The notes: a model not told the origin generated them from the letters alone. DNA of 64,000 bases from Alkalihalobacterium chitinilyticum (GCF_029028005.1 NZ_JAOTPO010000001.1:1-64000), one strand, 5' to 3'. Positions 16,604 to 25,293 are shown, counted from the first letter of the stretch. Numbers and translations: made by a program.

Positions 16604-16645
16604 TTATGTTTCATGTTTAAACAACCGTGTAAACATGAAACATAA
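16604..16645. repeat. Perfect 16-bp inverted repeat at the edge of the restriction system
   Basis: TTATGTTTCATGTTTA (16604-16619) is exactly complementary to 16630-16645, with a 10-base loop. It has no T-run on either side, so it is not a standard terminator, though it may still end or stabilise the restriction transcript arriving from the right. Confidence 0.7.
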
Positions 16646-16662
16646 AATTCACAAAAATAGTT

Positions 16663-17421
16663 TTATATGAACGATACTTTATACATTATAGGCTGAAGGG
16701 CCATTTTTTTATAAAAATCTTCTCCATTTATACGTAAAATTTCTCCTTTACCTGTACTCATATCAAAATTATATACTCTTACAATTTCAGCTTGGTCTTG
16801 ATATTCTTCGATAAACGCTTTTTCGTTCTCAGTTAAATAAAAATCTGTATCTTTTGGACCAGTAGTTGTTTTAACTTCAATGAATTTTGGTTTCCCATTT
16901 TCATCATAAGATAAAATGTCATAACCAGCACCATCACCTTCTTCAACTGACACATGAATGATTTTTTCACTCAGATTAGGATTTAATCTACCTTTTTCAT
17001 ACTTAAGGACAAATTCTTCTCCTTTTAACCCAAGCTCTTGATTTTTTAAGTTTAACGCTTCAAAATTTACTCTTCTCGCTATAAACCTTCGTTTCTTTTC
17101 TTTACGACCCTCGATTTCTACTTTCTCGTTATCTCCTTTTTCAAATTGCGGTAACGCTCTTGACCTTAAGACTCCATTATTACCGACCCGCCGATACTCA
17201 CAATATTTTAGTAAGTCATTATTTTCCCGATGTGAAACCATATTTCTCACTTTTTGCTCGAATTTCGTGTCATTACGATTTAAATTAATTTGTAAATCGT
17301 TACCGTCTGGCTGCATTTCTATCATCAAAGCTTCTTTTAATTCAGTCGTTGTCATTTCCCCCGTCTCTTCTAATATCTTTTTTGCCACTACAAGAATTTC
17401 ACGTTCGGTATAATTACTCAT
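16663..17421 (-). CDS. Putative restriction endonuclease (DUF3883, PD-(D/E)XK fold)
   Basis: A 252-aa protein with an N-terminal winged-helix-like region (residues of about 1-80, MSNYTEREILVVAKK). Its C-terminal DUF3883 nuclease-like domain carries GLKGEEFVLKYE, GAGYDILSYD and FIEVKTTTG, which fit the Glu, Asp and E-x-K residues of the PD-(D/E)XK nuclease fold. The start is the ATG at 17421, five bases after AAAGGGGGAA; the longer open frame to 17469 lacks a ribosome site. It follows the adenine methyltransferase gene by 53 bp on the same strand, so methyltransferase first and nuclease second, a usual order for type II systems. Specificity is unknown. It could instead be a modification-dependent or helper nuclease. 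Confidence 0.72.
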   Translation of the reverse strand: MSNYTEREILVVAKKILEETGEMTTTELKEALMIEMQPDGNDLQINLNRNDTKFEQKVRNMVSHRENNDLLKYCEYRRVGNNGVLRSRALPQFEKGDNEKVEIEGRKEKKRRFIARRVNFEALNLKNQELGLKGEEFVLKYEKGRLNPNLSEKIIHVSVEEGDGAGYDILSYDENGKPKFIEVKTTTGPKDTDFYLTENEKAFIEEYQDQAEIVRVYNFDMSTGKGEILRINGEDFYKKMALQPIMYKVSFI

Positions 17422-17474
17422 TTCGGTTCCCCCTTTGAAACTTAGACTATATGAAAAAAGTAGAGACAAATGCT

Positions 17475-18608
17475 CTACCTTTTATAGTTCGTTATTAATA
17501 TATGTTCTACTTTTCGGTCGTTACGATCCATGAAACTAACACTATATTCTTTATCAAAACCAATGATATTTATTCCCGGTTGATTATAAAGATTATAAAT
17601 GAAATCTGTATTCTTAATAATTAACATAAAACGACAATTGCAATGATTTATTAGATAATTCGCTAGACGCTCCTGATCCTTACTGACGAATGAATGATTA
17701 GCATACGTTGAAAAATCACTATCATACGGCGGGTCTAAAAATATAAAATCCTCTTCATGATTAGGTATTTCTTGAAGAAACTCTTGGAAGTCAGCATTAT
17801 AAATATTTGTATGACGTAAGATATTTTGCAGATCTGTACTCCAGAGATAATCAATTTTATGGTTAAATGCTTTGCTGTTGTAAGATGCTCCACCGTATGG
17901 AACATTAAATCCTCCACTCTTGTTATATCTAAACATCGAAGAATAACAAAATTCACGTAAATAGAAAAAAAGTGCAATATGCATTTCCTGATCGAGATTA
18001 TACTTTACCCTTTCATTATACAGGTATCGATAATACGTATAGACACTTGCCCGTATACTCGACTCAAAGTTTTTCCGATAATCTTCCTCTGGTAAGTCGC
18101 CTTTCTTTATTTCGTTATTTTTAGTATTAGTAAACTTTGACAGAATGGATTTTTTCAACTCTTTTATTAATCTCTCAAAATTTATATCTAAACTATTTTG
18201 CACACCTATAGCAACTTCGTTTCGCTTAATCTCGATAAATTCATCGATTAATTCTTTTAATTGTTCTTTCTCTATCTCATCACTCTTATATCGCCCATAA
18301 TAGCTACGAAGTGTTTCATAATAATCGTTGGATAGCATCCCAAAGAAACTCCACACATCCCAAATATCGTGTAAGTAACGATTAAACAACTCATTTCTTT
18401 CTCTAATTAATGTATATAATGCAATAAGCTCCCCAGAAAAGTCATTAACATAAGCCTGATGATATTTTTCTTTCGGGATTGATAGGAAACATGCCCCACC
18501 ACCTAAAAAAGGTTCTATATAATTGTTCATTGATGTAGGCAAAAATTGATGAATAATTTCCAGTTCGCCAGTCTTGCCTCCTGGCCACTTTACAAACGGC
18601 TTTACCAA
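17475..18608 (-). CDS. Class D12 (Dam-type) adenine-N6 DNA methyltransferase
   Basis: Order of motifs is that of the alpha/D12 class: FVKWPGGK at the N-terminus (S-adenosylmethionine motif X), PFLGGGACFLSI (motif I, FxGxG), and LDPPY at about residue 295 (motif IV, DPPY, catalytic). Between motif I and motif IV lies an unusually long segment, with a charged stretch around residues 100-180 that probably holds the target-recognition region; total length is 377 aa against about 270-285 for Dam. Translation begins at TTG (18608), with GGGGGAAG five bases upstream. It probably protects the host against the nuclease encoded by the next gene. GATC specificity cannot be assumed. Confidence 0.9.
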   Translation of the reverse strand: MVKPFVKWPGGKTGELEIIHQFLPTSMNNYIEPFLGGGACFLSIPKEKYHQAYVNDFSGELIALYTLIRERNELFNRYLHDIWDVWSFFGMLSNDYYETLRSYYGRYKSDEIEKEQLKELIDEFIEIKRNEVAIGVQNSLDINFERLIKELKKSILSKFTNTKNNEIKKGDLPEEDYRKNFESSIRASVYTYYRYLYNERVKYNLDQEMHIALFFYLREFCYSSMFRYNKSGGFNVPYGGASYNSKAFNHKIDYLWSTDLQNILRHTNIYNADFQEFLQEIPNHEEDFIFLDPPYDSDFSTYANHSFVSKDQERLANYLINHCNCRFMLIIKNTDFIYNLYNQPGINIIGFDKEYSVSFMDRNDRKVEHILITNYKR

Positions 18609-18744
18609 GTTAACTTCCCCCTGCTAGTAATCTAAACTTTATTATATCATTTTTTTATTTAAACACATGCTACATCATAAAATCGTCTAAATCATAAAAA
18701 GCTCTTGAAAAATAAAATGTCTCAATCCTTCACTATAACAAAAT

Positions 18745-18772
18745 AAGTAGCACCTTTTAAAGATGCTACTTT
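18745..18772 (-). terminator. Terminator after the TraB-family gene
   Basis: AAAGTAGCATCTTT on the minus strand pairs with AAAGGTGCTACTT (one mismatch) over a short A/T loop and is followed by ATTTTGTT. Confidence 0.65.
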
Positions 18773-18795
18773 ATCCATTCATATTGTAATTTTAA

Positions 18796-19971
18796 TTACG
18801 CTCCAAGGATGTTTTGGATAAACTGCCTAATGACATCCGCTCCTCCAACAAACGTCCCTAAAGCACTTCCTAAGTTCGTTAAGACCACGACTAATAATAT
18901 ACGGGTTACCATATTACTCCAGAAGCCTTTGACAGTGAATACATCTTCAGACAAGTTTTCAAAGTCTCCCACTTTTGGTTTTCGTAAGTAGGCTTCTACA
19001 AATCCAGCAAACCAACCAGCGGCTAGTAGAGGGTTTAGAGAACTTAACGGCGCTACAATAAATGCCGTTATAATACTTAAAGGATGCCCAAAAGCAATCG
19101 CCGCTCCAAGCGCTGCAAAGGAACCATTCCATAGAATCCAACTTAACGTGAGGTCAAGCCCAACCGAAGGGTTCATAAAAAAGGTATAACCAATAATGCT
19201 AAGAATGATAATCGGCACCATCCATGCAATGATAGTAGGTGCTTTTGATTTTGGCGGTCGTTTTGATATGGCTTTTAAATCATTTTCATTATGTATTTCA
19301 TTTTTAATCCCTGGAACATGGGCAGCACCTAAAACGGCAACGACCTTTTTACCTGGTGCTTCTTTAATTTTTTGTGCCAAGTACTGATCGCGCTCATCGA
19401 TTAATGGGACCTTCAATTTTGGAAACGAAACGGTAAATTCATGAAGCATGGAGTCTAACATATCCTGTTCTTTCATTTTTTCCAAGTCTGCTTCTGAGAT
19501 TTCTTCTTTGTTAAATATACTACCGAAAATCTCCATGAGAAGCTTGGCCTTTCCCCAGAAACCGATATTGTACCAAATACGGGCAAAAGTAATTTGGATA
19601 TTCCGATCCGCTAAAACCAGCTCCGCACCTACTTCCTCTGCTGATTCAATACCTTGAATCATTTCTTGTCCTGGCTTAATCCCAAACTGCTTGGCCATTC
19701 GTTTCTGGAAAGAAGAAATAACAAGATTCATTAATAGAAGTGTAGCCTTCTTCTCTTTAATGACTTTAAATATATTCATATCCTTCCATTTATCACTATC
19801 CATAATCGATTGATAACGTTGTTCATCCAATTCAACACATACTGAATCAGGACGCTCCGCTTCAATTACTTCCTTTACTTGTTCAGCACTTTGCTTAGAA
19901 ACATGGGCGGTACCGATTAAGATTAGTTCCTTCCCATCTAAGTTTATTCTTGTGATATTTTGCTCCGACAT
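18796..19971 (-). CDS. TraB/PrgY/GumN-family membrane protein
   Basis: The N-terminal cytosolic-type domain (about 1-235) has the two GxxH motifs of the family, LIGTAHVS near residue 17-24 and LGAAHVPG near residue 214-221, plus SVCVELDEQRY. These residues are shared with the TIKI/EreA-like metalloprotease superfamily. Four or five hydrophobic helices follow (from about residue 245 to the end). Enterococcal TraB and PrgY reduce pheromone activity, but in bacilli without such plasmids the role is unknown. The ATG at 19971 has AAGGTAGGT upstream. The 391-aa length is usual for archaeal and bacillar members. It stands alone, with terminators on both sides. Confidence 0.85.
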   Translation of the reverse strand: MSEQNITRINLDGKELILIGTAHVSKQSAEQVKEVIEAERPDSVCVELDEQRYQSIMDSDKWKDMNIFKVIKEKKATLLLMNLVISSFQKRMAKQFGIKPGQEMIQGIESAEEVGAELVLADRNIQITFARIWYNIGFWGKAKLLMEIFGSIFNKEEISEADLEKMKEQDMLDSMLHEFTVSFPKLKVPLIDERDQYLAQKIKEAPGKKVVAVLGAAHVPGIKNEIHNENDLKAISKRPPKSKAPTIIAWMVPIIILSIIGYTFFMNPSVGLDLTLSWILWNGSFAALGAAIAFGHPLSIITAFIVAPLSSLNPLLAAGWFAGFVEAYLRKPKVGDFENLSEDVFTVKGFWSNMVTRILLVVVLTNLGSALGTFVGGADVIRQFIQNILGA

Positions 19972-20204
19972 ATACTACCTACCTTCTAGTGTTCTTTTTA
20001 CACATGGATAATCTAAATCGAGCTATTAGTTATACAATATCCATTATGGCAAATAAATAAAATAACTACAATAATTACTTGTTTAATCTGGATAAAAATG
20101 GGCTGCTAAACATAGTAATTCCTTTACGATTCACCGTCCTGATTTTTGTGTCACTGTAATCTCCTAATATCTTTTAAACTGCATCAATTCTCCCTTAAAT
20201 AAAA
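19972..20204. other. Intergenic stretch upstream of the TraB-family gene
   Basis: AT-rich, no ORF, RNA gene or repeat seen. It presumably holds the promoter of the TraB gene on the minus strand. Confidence 0.4.
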
Positions 20205-20233
20205 AAGCAAGGTACTAAAAAAGCACCATGCTT
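20205..20233 (-). terminator. Terminator after the DapA-like gene
   Basis: On the minus strand AAGCATGGTGCT pairs with AGTACCTTGCTT (one mismatch, one wobble) around a T-rich loop, followed by TTTTTTA. Confidence 0.7.
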
Positions 20234-20285
20234 AAGTCGAGCTGTTTATTTCATTAATACAACGGTAAACATTATTCTACTAACC

Positions 20286-21197
20286 CTAAACTAATCCTGC
20301 TTGTTGTAAGATAAACTTCAACTCTTGTTTCTTCTCATCACTTAATGTTCTTGCTGGCGGTAACACATAAGTAGAGATGTCTTGTCCTCGCATTTGAATT
20401 GCCTCTTTTATGACATTAACAAATGGTGAATCGAGCTTATACATTAACGGAATATAGGCTAAACGTTGATGCAGTTCAACCGCTGTTTTCATGTCATTGT
20501 TTAGAAAGGCAGTATAAATTCCAACTGTTAGTTCAGGAGCGAAATTACCACTCGCGGAAATGACACCGTCACCGCCTAAAGCGAGTGTATTGAATAAATG
20601 ATCGTCAAATCCACATAAGACACTAAAATGAGGATGCTTCCCTTTTACTTTTATAACCATTTCGCGAATATGCCCAGCTGTATCAACGGTTTCTTTTATC
20701 CCAGCTATATGTGAATATTCGTTTACTAATCTAAGAACAAAATCAGGGGATAGATCCTGACCGGTTAACCCTGGAAAGTTATATAAAAGAATTGGTAAAT
20801 CTACACTTTCTGCAATTTCGGCATAATGCTGAAAAAGATGATCCTCGGATAATGGCCAATAAAATGGATTGATGACAACCACTCCATCTGCACCAACCTC
20901 TTTACTATGAAGGCTTAATTCAATAACTTCTCTTGTACTTGAACTCCCTGTTCCTATTAAAACGGGAACTCGTCCACCAACATAGTCCACTGCATATTGT
21001 GCGACCTTTTTCCGTTCCGCCATGCTCATTTGACTAAACTCTCCACCGGTACCCAGAAAAAATAATCCATCTACTTTGGACTTGATAAGATAGTCAATTA
21101 ACTTCCCCATCCCGATTTCATCTAACTTACCTTCATTAGTAAAAATTGTCGATACTGGTGGAATGACCCCTTTAAAACGAGCAGTATGATTCATCAT
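20286..21197 (-). CDS. DapA-family aldolase/lyase (not assigned to lysine synthesis)
   Basis: A class I, Schiff-base (beta/alpha)8 enzyme. GTGGEFSQM is the carboxylate-binding loop, YNFPGLTG carries the catalytic Tyr, and AGIKETVD carries the Schiff-base Lys. The family also contains dihydrodipicolinate synthase, sialic acid lyase, KDG aldolase and hydroxyproline-pathway enzymes; the YNFP motif and gene context favour a catabolic aldolase or dehydratase on a keto-acid. The ATG at 21197, after GAGGGGA, is preferred over the longer frame to 21242, which would overlap the upstream gene. The upstream 2-hydroxyacid dehydrogenase is 10 bp away, so the two are surely co-expressed. Length is 304 aa. 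Confidence 0.85.
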   Translation of the reverse strand: MMNHTARFKGVIPPVSTIFTNEGKLDEIGMGKLIDYLIKSKVDGLFFLGTGGEFSQMSMAERKKVAQYAVDYVGGRVPVLIGTGSSSTREVIELSLHSKEVGADGVVVINPFYWPLSEDHLFQHYAEIAESVDLPILLYNFPGLTGQDLSPDFVLRLVNEYSHIAGIKETVDTAGHIREMVIKVKGKHPHFSVLCGFDDHLFNTLALGGDGVISASGNFAPELTVGIYTAFLNNDMKTAVELHQRLAYIPLMYKLDSPFVNVIKEAIQMRGQDISTYVLPPARTLSDEKKQELKFILQQAGLV

Positions 21198-21207
21198 TTC
21201 TCTCCCC

Positions 21208-22203
21208 TCACTTCTCTTGTAGGCTGACCTTAGCTTTAACATCCTGATTTACTAAGTATGTAGGATAATAACCCAATAATACATCCGCAACGTTTTGTGC
21301 TGTTTTTCGCTTCAATTCTAATTGTGCTTCTTCTGAATACCAAGCGACATGGGGATTTAAAATGACGTTGTCCATTTGTAGTAATGGATTATCACTTTGT
21401 ACAGGCTCTTCTTCAAGAACATCTAAGCCCGCTCCTGCAATTTTTCCTTCTTGCAAAGCTAAAATTAATGCTTTTTCATCAATTACAGGACCACGTGCAG
21501 TATTAATAATGAAAGCTTCTTTCTTCATTACATTAAATTGTTCGGTACTAACCATCCCCCGTGTACTTTCTATTAATGGGGCGTGTACTGAAATGAAATC
21601 CGCTGCCTTACATAAATCATTAAGTTCTAATAGTTCTACTTTTAATGAGTCCGCTACGTCTTTCGGTACGAACGGATCAAATGCAACCACCTTTATGCCA
21701 AACGCTTGTGCTTTTACAGCTAAATTTTGTGGAATTTTCCCTAACCCAACTAGCCCTAGCACTCGGCCACGCAAACGAAAAATCGGTACACCTACCTTGA
21801 AATCCCAATTGCCACTTTTCACTGCAGAATTCAATGTAACCACTTTTCTTACACAGGCCATTAATAAAGCAAATGCATGATCGGAAACTTCATCCATACA
21901 ATAATCCGTAACATTACCGACGATAATTCCTTTTTCCGTAGCTGCCTCGATATCGATTGTATTGACTCCAACTCCGTACCGAGAAACGACTTTACATTTT
22001 TCTAGAGCTTCAATGACTTTACGAGATATGGGTGCATATTGATTAATTAATCCATCCGCATCATGCGCCGCCCGTATAACCTCTTCCTCTGTGCGACATT
22101 GAACGGGAACAAACTCAACCCCATCCACTTGATTCAACACTTCCATTTCTGGTGCTAGTGTTTCAAATTCATAATCCGTAACAACTACTTTAAATTTACT
22201 CAC
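21208..22203 (-). CDS. D-2-hydroxyacid dehydrogenase (CtBP-like subgroup)
   Basis: This NAD-dependent oxidoreductase would interconvert a 2-hydroxy and a 2-keto acid. The Rossmann loop reads GLVGLGKIPQNLA, and the catalytic set is Arg in NTARGPVIDE, Glu in GAGLDVLEEEP and His in NPHVAWYSEEA. The VAWYSEEA context is that of the C-terminal-binding-protein-like branch, not of SerA, and the regulatory ACT domain is absent. Start GTG at 22203 has AAAGGAG nine bases upstream; the frame is open up to 22227 but without a ribosome site. It forms a two-gene unit with the DapA-like gene, which suggests that the keto-acid formed by one is the substrate of the other. Confidence 0.87.
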   Translation of the reverse strand: MSKFKVVVTDYEFETLAPEMEVLNQVDGVEFVPVQCRTEEEVIRAAHDADGLINQYAPISRKVIEALEKCKVVSRYGVGVNTIDIEAATEKGIIVGNVTDYCMDEVSDHAFALLMACVRKVVTLNSAVKSGNWDFKVGVPIFRLRGRVLGLVGLGKIPQNLAVKAQAFGIKVVAFDPFVPKDVADSLKVELLELNDLCKAADFISVHAPLIESTRGMVSTEQFNVMKKEAFIINTARGPVIDEKALILALQEGKIAGAGLDVLEEEPVQSDNPLLQMDNVILNPHVAWYSEEAQLELKRKTAQNVADVLLGYYPTYLVNQDVKAKVSLQEK

Positions 22204-22226
22204 TGGTTCGCTCTCCTTTTCATACA

Positions 22227-22260
22227 AATAAACACACCTAACAAGTAGTGTGTGTTTATT
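22227..22260 (-). terminator. Hairpin in the leader of the hydroxyacid dehydrogenase gene
   Basis: AATAAACACAC (22227-22237) and GTGTGTTTATT (22250-22260) form a perfect 11-bp stem with a 12-base loop. On the minus strand it is followed by TTTGT. It may end DUF3870 transcription or act as an attenuator, because the next gene's ribosome site begins only about 10 bases on. Confidence 0.65.
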
Positions 22261-22327
22261 TACAGGGATTATGACAATAAGGTCGAAAATTTACCGATTG
22301 TGAAAACAACTATTTAATGCTTAGTAT

Positions 22328-22648
22328 TTAATCTTCATTAATCTGTTTATATTGTAAATGAAGATCCTTTAAGGCTGCGATGATAGCATTTGTTGCTTTT
22401 CCACGATATTGCAATTGTATACTTTTAATCGGCTCTTCAATGCCGTCTTTTAAACTATAGCCTTTTAAAAGGTCTCCAATATACTGACGACCATGTTCAG
22501 TTGCTAACGTGCAGGATGCATTAAGGATTACTCCATATTTATAATCGACCTCAACAGTAACGGTTAAAGTATCAAACACACTCTTAGCTGCCATTCCTTG
22601 AGGCAATCGTGAGTGCCCCGCTATAAATAAAGTCTTCGGATGGTACAT
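22328..22648 (-). CDS. DUF3870 family protein
   Basis: A 106-aa protein that I recognise as DUF3870 from its opening (MYHPKTLFIAGHSRLPQGMAA) and the central VEVDYKYGVILNASCTLATEHGR. There is no signal peptide or membrane helix. The function of the family is not established. The open frame reaches 22672, but the ATG at 22648 has AGAGGAG eight bases upstream. It is on the same strand as, and 124 bp upstream of, the hydroxyacid dehydrogenase/DapA-like pair, with a hairpin between them, so it may belong to the same pathway. Confidence 0.75.
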   Translation of the reverse strand: MYHPKTLFIAGHSRLPQGMAAKSVFDTLTVTVEVDYKYGVILNASCTLATEHGRQYIGDLLKGYSLKDGIEEPIKSIQLQYRGKATNAIIAALKDLHLQYKQINED

Positions 22649-22744
22649 GTTATTTGCTCCTCTCAAACACACAAAATATTTACTACCTATTTCCCTTTTT
22701 TCAAGGAGTATCCTTCTAGAAAATGGGATAACATTAAAAAAGCT

Positions 22745-22777
22745 AAAACCTTGAGGAAATTAACTTCCCCAAGGTTT
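22745..22777 (-). terminator. Terminator after the acyl-CoA dehydrogenase gene
   Basis: On the minus strand AAAACCTTGGGGAA pairs with TTCCTCAAGGTTTT, followed by AGCTTTTTT. Confidence 0.85.
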
Positions 22778-22830
22778 TTACTAAAGAATATTTTTAATGC
22801 TTTATAAAAGAATTTGTTAAAAAACAGTAA

Positions 22831-24048
22831 CTAGTTAACCGCCTCTTCTCTTTGTTTTTCAAATGGCCAAGCGGGCAATGTTTTCGAAAGCGGCTTATCT
22901 TCACGATAGCCAAGAACATATTCTCCTTGCATAATCGTATGAATTTCTCTTGTACCTTCATAAATCACAGGTGCTTTTGCATTTCGTAAAAAGCGCTCTA
23001 CTGGATATTCATTTGAAAAACCGTAAGCTCCATGAATTTGCACTGCATCATTTGCCGCTTCTAAAGCGAAATCACATGACTGCCATTTAGCTAATGATGT
23101 TTCCCGCGTATTTCTAATACCTTCGTTCTTCAAATAGCCTGCACGATACACTAAAAGTCTAGACATTTGAAGGCCCGCTTCCATCTTTGCAATCATTTGT
23201 TGAACTAATTGATGTTTTCCAATCTCTTTACCAAATGTACTGCGTTCATGGCAGTATTTTACACTTTCCTCAAGACACGCCATAATGGTTCCACAAGCAC
23301 CAGCTGCGACAGTAAAACGTCCATTATCTAAAGCTGACATCGCGATCTTAAAGCCTTCTCCTTCCTGGCCTACTAAGTTTTCTTTAGGTACTCTTACATT
23401 TTCAAGAAAGATCTCACCAGTATTCCCAGCACGTATACCTAATTTTCCTTTAATCGCTTTCGATGAAAAACCGGGCATATCACGCTCTACAATAAAAGCA
23501 GAAATTCCTTTATGTTTTTTCGACTTATCTGTATAGGCAAATACGAGGAAGTTGTCAGCAACATCACATAAAGAAATCCAGGTCTTTGATCCGTTAAAAA
23601 TATAATCGTCTCCATCTTGCACTGCGGTCGTTTGAAGGGCTGCTACATCTGAACCTGCATTAGGTTCTGTTAATCCGAATGCCCCTACTTTCAATCCTTT
23701 AGCTTGCGGGACTAAGTATTTTTGTTTTTGTTCTTCTGTTCCCCATTGCAATAGGGTCATGCTATTTAATCCTGTATGCACAGATACTGCGGTACGAAAT
23801 GCAGTATCGCCTCTTTCTAGCTCTTCACATACAATCGCCAAAGAATTATAGTCCATTCCACTGCCACCGTATTCTTCTGGAATGCAAACACCCATTAAGT
23901 CTAAATCAGCTAAGCGCCCCATGATACTTCTTTCAAAGTATTGTTGTTCATCCCACTCTTGAATATATGGATTTATTTCTTTATCAACAAAACTACGAAC
24001 CATCTTCCTTAACATTATTTGCTCTTCTGAAAACGAAAAATTCATCAT
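22831..24048 (-). CDS. Acyl-CoA dehydrogenase (short-chain/glutaryl-CoA type)
   Basis: An FAD enzyme that makes a trans-2-enoyl-CoA. Motifs: GAFGLTEPNAGSDVAAL (FAD contact), FNGSKTWISLCDVAD, and the C-terminal catalytic base in VIYEGTREIHTIMQG. The length, 405 aa, is normal. The start is ATG at 24048, or the second ATG three bases later, with AGGGGGAAA upstream. Together with the class III CoA-transferase just upstream (12 bp gap), it resembles units that activate a dicarboxylic or unusual acid by CoA transfer and then oxidise it. The substrate is not determined by the sequence. Residues around the acyl pocket were not analysed in detail. Confidence 0.88.
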   Translation of the reverse strand: MMNFSFSEEQIMLRKMVRSFVDKEINPYIQEWDEQQYFERSIMGRLADLDLMGVCIPEEYGGSGMDYNSLAIVCEELERGDTAFRTAVSVHTGLNSMTLLQWGTEEQKQKYLVPQAKGLKVGAFGLTEPNAGSDVAALQTTAVQDGDDYIFNGSKTWISLCDVADNFLVFAYTDKSKKHKGISAFIVERDMPGFSSKAIKGKLGIRAGNTGEIFLENVRVPKENLVGQEGEGFKIAMSALDNGRFTVAAGACGTIMACLEESVKYCHERSTFGKEIGKHQLVQQMIAKMEAGLQMSRLLVYRAGYLKNEGIRNTRETSLAKWQSCDFALEAANDAVQIHGAYGFSNEYPVERFLRNAKAPVIYEGTREIHTIMQGEYVLGYREDKPLSKTLPAWPFEKQREEAVN

Positions 24049-24060
24049 TGATATTTCCCC

Positions 24061-25245
24061 CTAAATAAATTTATTATCCTTTAAAGCTAGTATCCTGTCA
24101 GTTGAATACCCTATCTCTGCTAAAACTTCATCAGTATGTTCTCCTGCAACTGGTGGATGTGAGTGAATTTCTACAGGTGTACGTGAAAGCTTTAGCGGGC
24201 TGCCCACTAAGTGAACGTTTCCTGCAGTTGGATGTTCCATCTCAACAATCATATTTCTTTCTCTTACTTGTGGATCATTGAATACTTGCTCCATATTTTG
24301 AATAGGTCCAGCAGGGATTCCAATTTCATTAAGTAATAGTAACCACTCATTTGATGTCCTAGTTTTCATTCTTTTAGTAAGTATTTTTACTAACTCCTCC
24401 CGATTTTCCAATCGTTTTGAGTTCGTCGTATACTTGTTGTCTGTTAAAAGTGTTTCTAATTCAAGCAAGATACACAACTTCTTAAATTGCCCATCATTTC
24501 CAACTGCAACAACCATTTCTCCGTCCAGTGTCGGGAAGGGCTGATACGGGACAATATTTGGATGTTTATTTCCTAATAGCCCTGGAATGTTACCCGAAAT
24601 TAAATAATTACTTGCTACATTCGCTAATGCACTGATTTGAGAGTCAAATAACGAAATATCAATACTTTGTCCTTCTCCTGATCGAGTTCTTTCTTGTAGT
24701 GCAGCCAAAATACCAATATTTGCATAAAGACCAGTAATAATATCGGATATTGCAACTCCTACTTTCACAGGACCTGATTGGTTATTTCCGGTTATACTCA
24801 TTAATCCAGACATTGCTTGAATAATAAAATCATAGCCAGGCAGGTTTTTATAGGGGCCATTTTGTCCGAAACCTGTAATCGAACAATGAATAATCTCTTT
24901 ATTAATCGTTTTCATTTCATCATAACTAAGACCCCATTTTTCCATCGTACCGCTTTTGAAATTTTCAACAACGACATCAGATCGTTTAATAAGCTTCTTT
25001 AAAACTTCTATTCCCTCTTCCGATTTTAAATTTAATGTGATGGCACGTTTATTTCGGTTGGCACATAAATAGTACGCACTTTCTGTACCTTTAAAGGGTG
25101 GGCCCCAATACCTAGTGTCATCACTTCCACCAGGCGCTTCTACTTTTATAACTTCCGCCCCTAAATCACCCAAAATCATCGTAGAATAGGGGCCGGCTAA
25201 CACTCTAGTTAAATCTAAAACTTTAATTCCATTAAGTGCACTCAT
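24061..25245 (-). CDS. Class III CoA-transferase (CaiB/BaiF family)
   Basis: The enzyme moves CoA between acids through a glutamyl/aspartyl anhydride. The catalytic Asp is predicted at residue 168 in GVAISDIITG, matching Asp169 of formyl-CoA transferase. Other landmarks are LDLTRVLAGPYSTMILGDLGAEVIKVE, NRNKRAITLNLKS and GYDFIIQAMSGLM. It lacks the GHDINY motif of the racemase branch, unlike the paralogue at 38034. Start: ATG at 25245, after AAAGGAGGGAG; the frame continues to 25308 without a ribosome site. Length is 394 aa. It is first in an operon with an acyl-CoA dehydrogenase. Confidence 0.9.
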   Translation of the reverse strand: MSALNGIKVLDLTRVLAGPYSTMILGDLGAEVIKVEAPGGSDDTRYWGPPFKGTESAYYLCANRNKRAITLNLKSEEGIEVLKKLIKRSDVVVENFKSGTMEKWGLSYDEMKTINKEIIHCSITGFGQNGPYKNLPGYDFIIQAMSGLMSITGNNQSGPVKVGVAISDIITGLYANIGILAALQERTRSGEGQSIDISLFDSQISALANVASNYLISGNIPGLLGNKHPNIVPYQPFPTLDGEMVVAVGNDGQFKKLCILLELETLLTDNKYTTNSKRLENREELVKILTKRMKTRTSNEWLLLLNEIGIPAGPIQNMEQVFNDPQVRERNMIVEMEHPTAGNVHLVGSPLKLSRTPVEIHSHPPVAGEHTDEVLAEIGYSTDRILALKDNKFI

Positions 25246-25293
25246 ATAACACTCCCTCCTTTGATAATTAACCGCAAAAGTAATAAAAACAAA

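Noticed and set aside
20286-21197. dapA of lysine synthesis
   Set aside because: The family motifs fit, but the neighbours are a hydroxyacid dehydrogenase and DUF3870, not lysine genes; dapA in bacilli is usually with asd, dapG and spoVF genes.
21362-21880. 172-aa plus-strand ORF antisense to the hydroxyacid dehydrogenase
   Set aside because: It mirrors a well-conserved gene on the other strand, has no ribosome site of note and a Ser/Thr-rich shadow composition.
22227-22260. Riboswitch in the leader of the hydroxyacid dehydrogenase
   Set aside because: Only a single 11-bp hairpin is visible, with no conserved aptamer sequence that I recognise.
24061-25245. Second alpha-methylacyl-CoA racemase
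   Set aside because: It lacks the GHDINY motif (reads GYDFII) and keeps the transferase Asp, so it is called a CoA-transferase.
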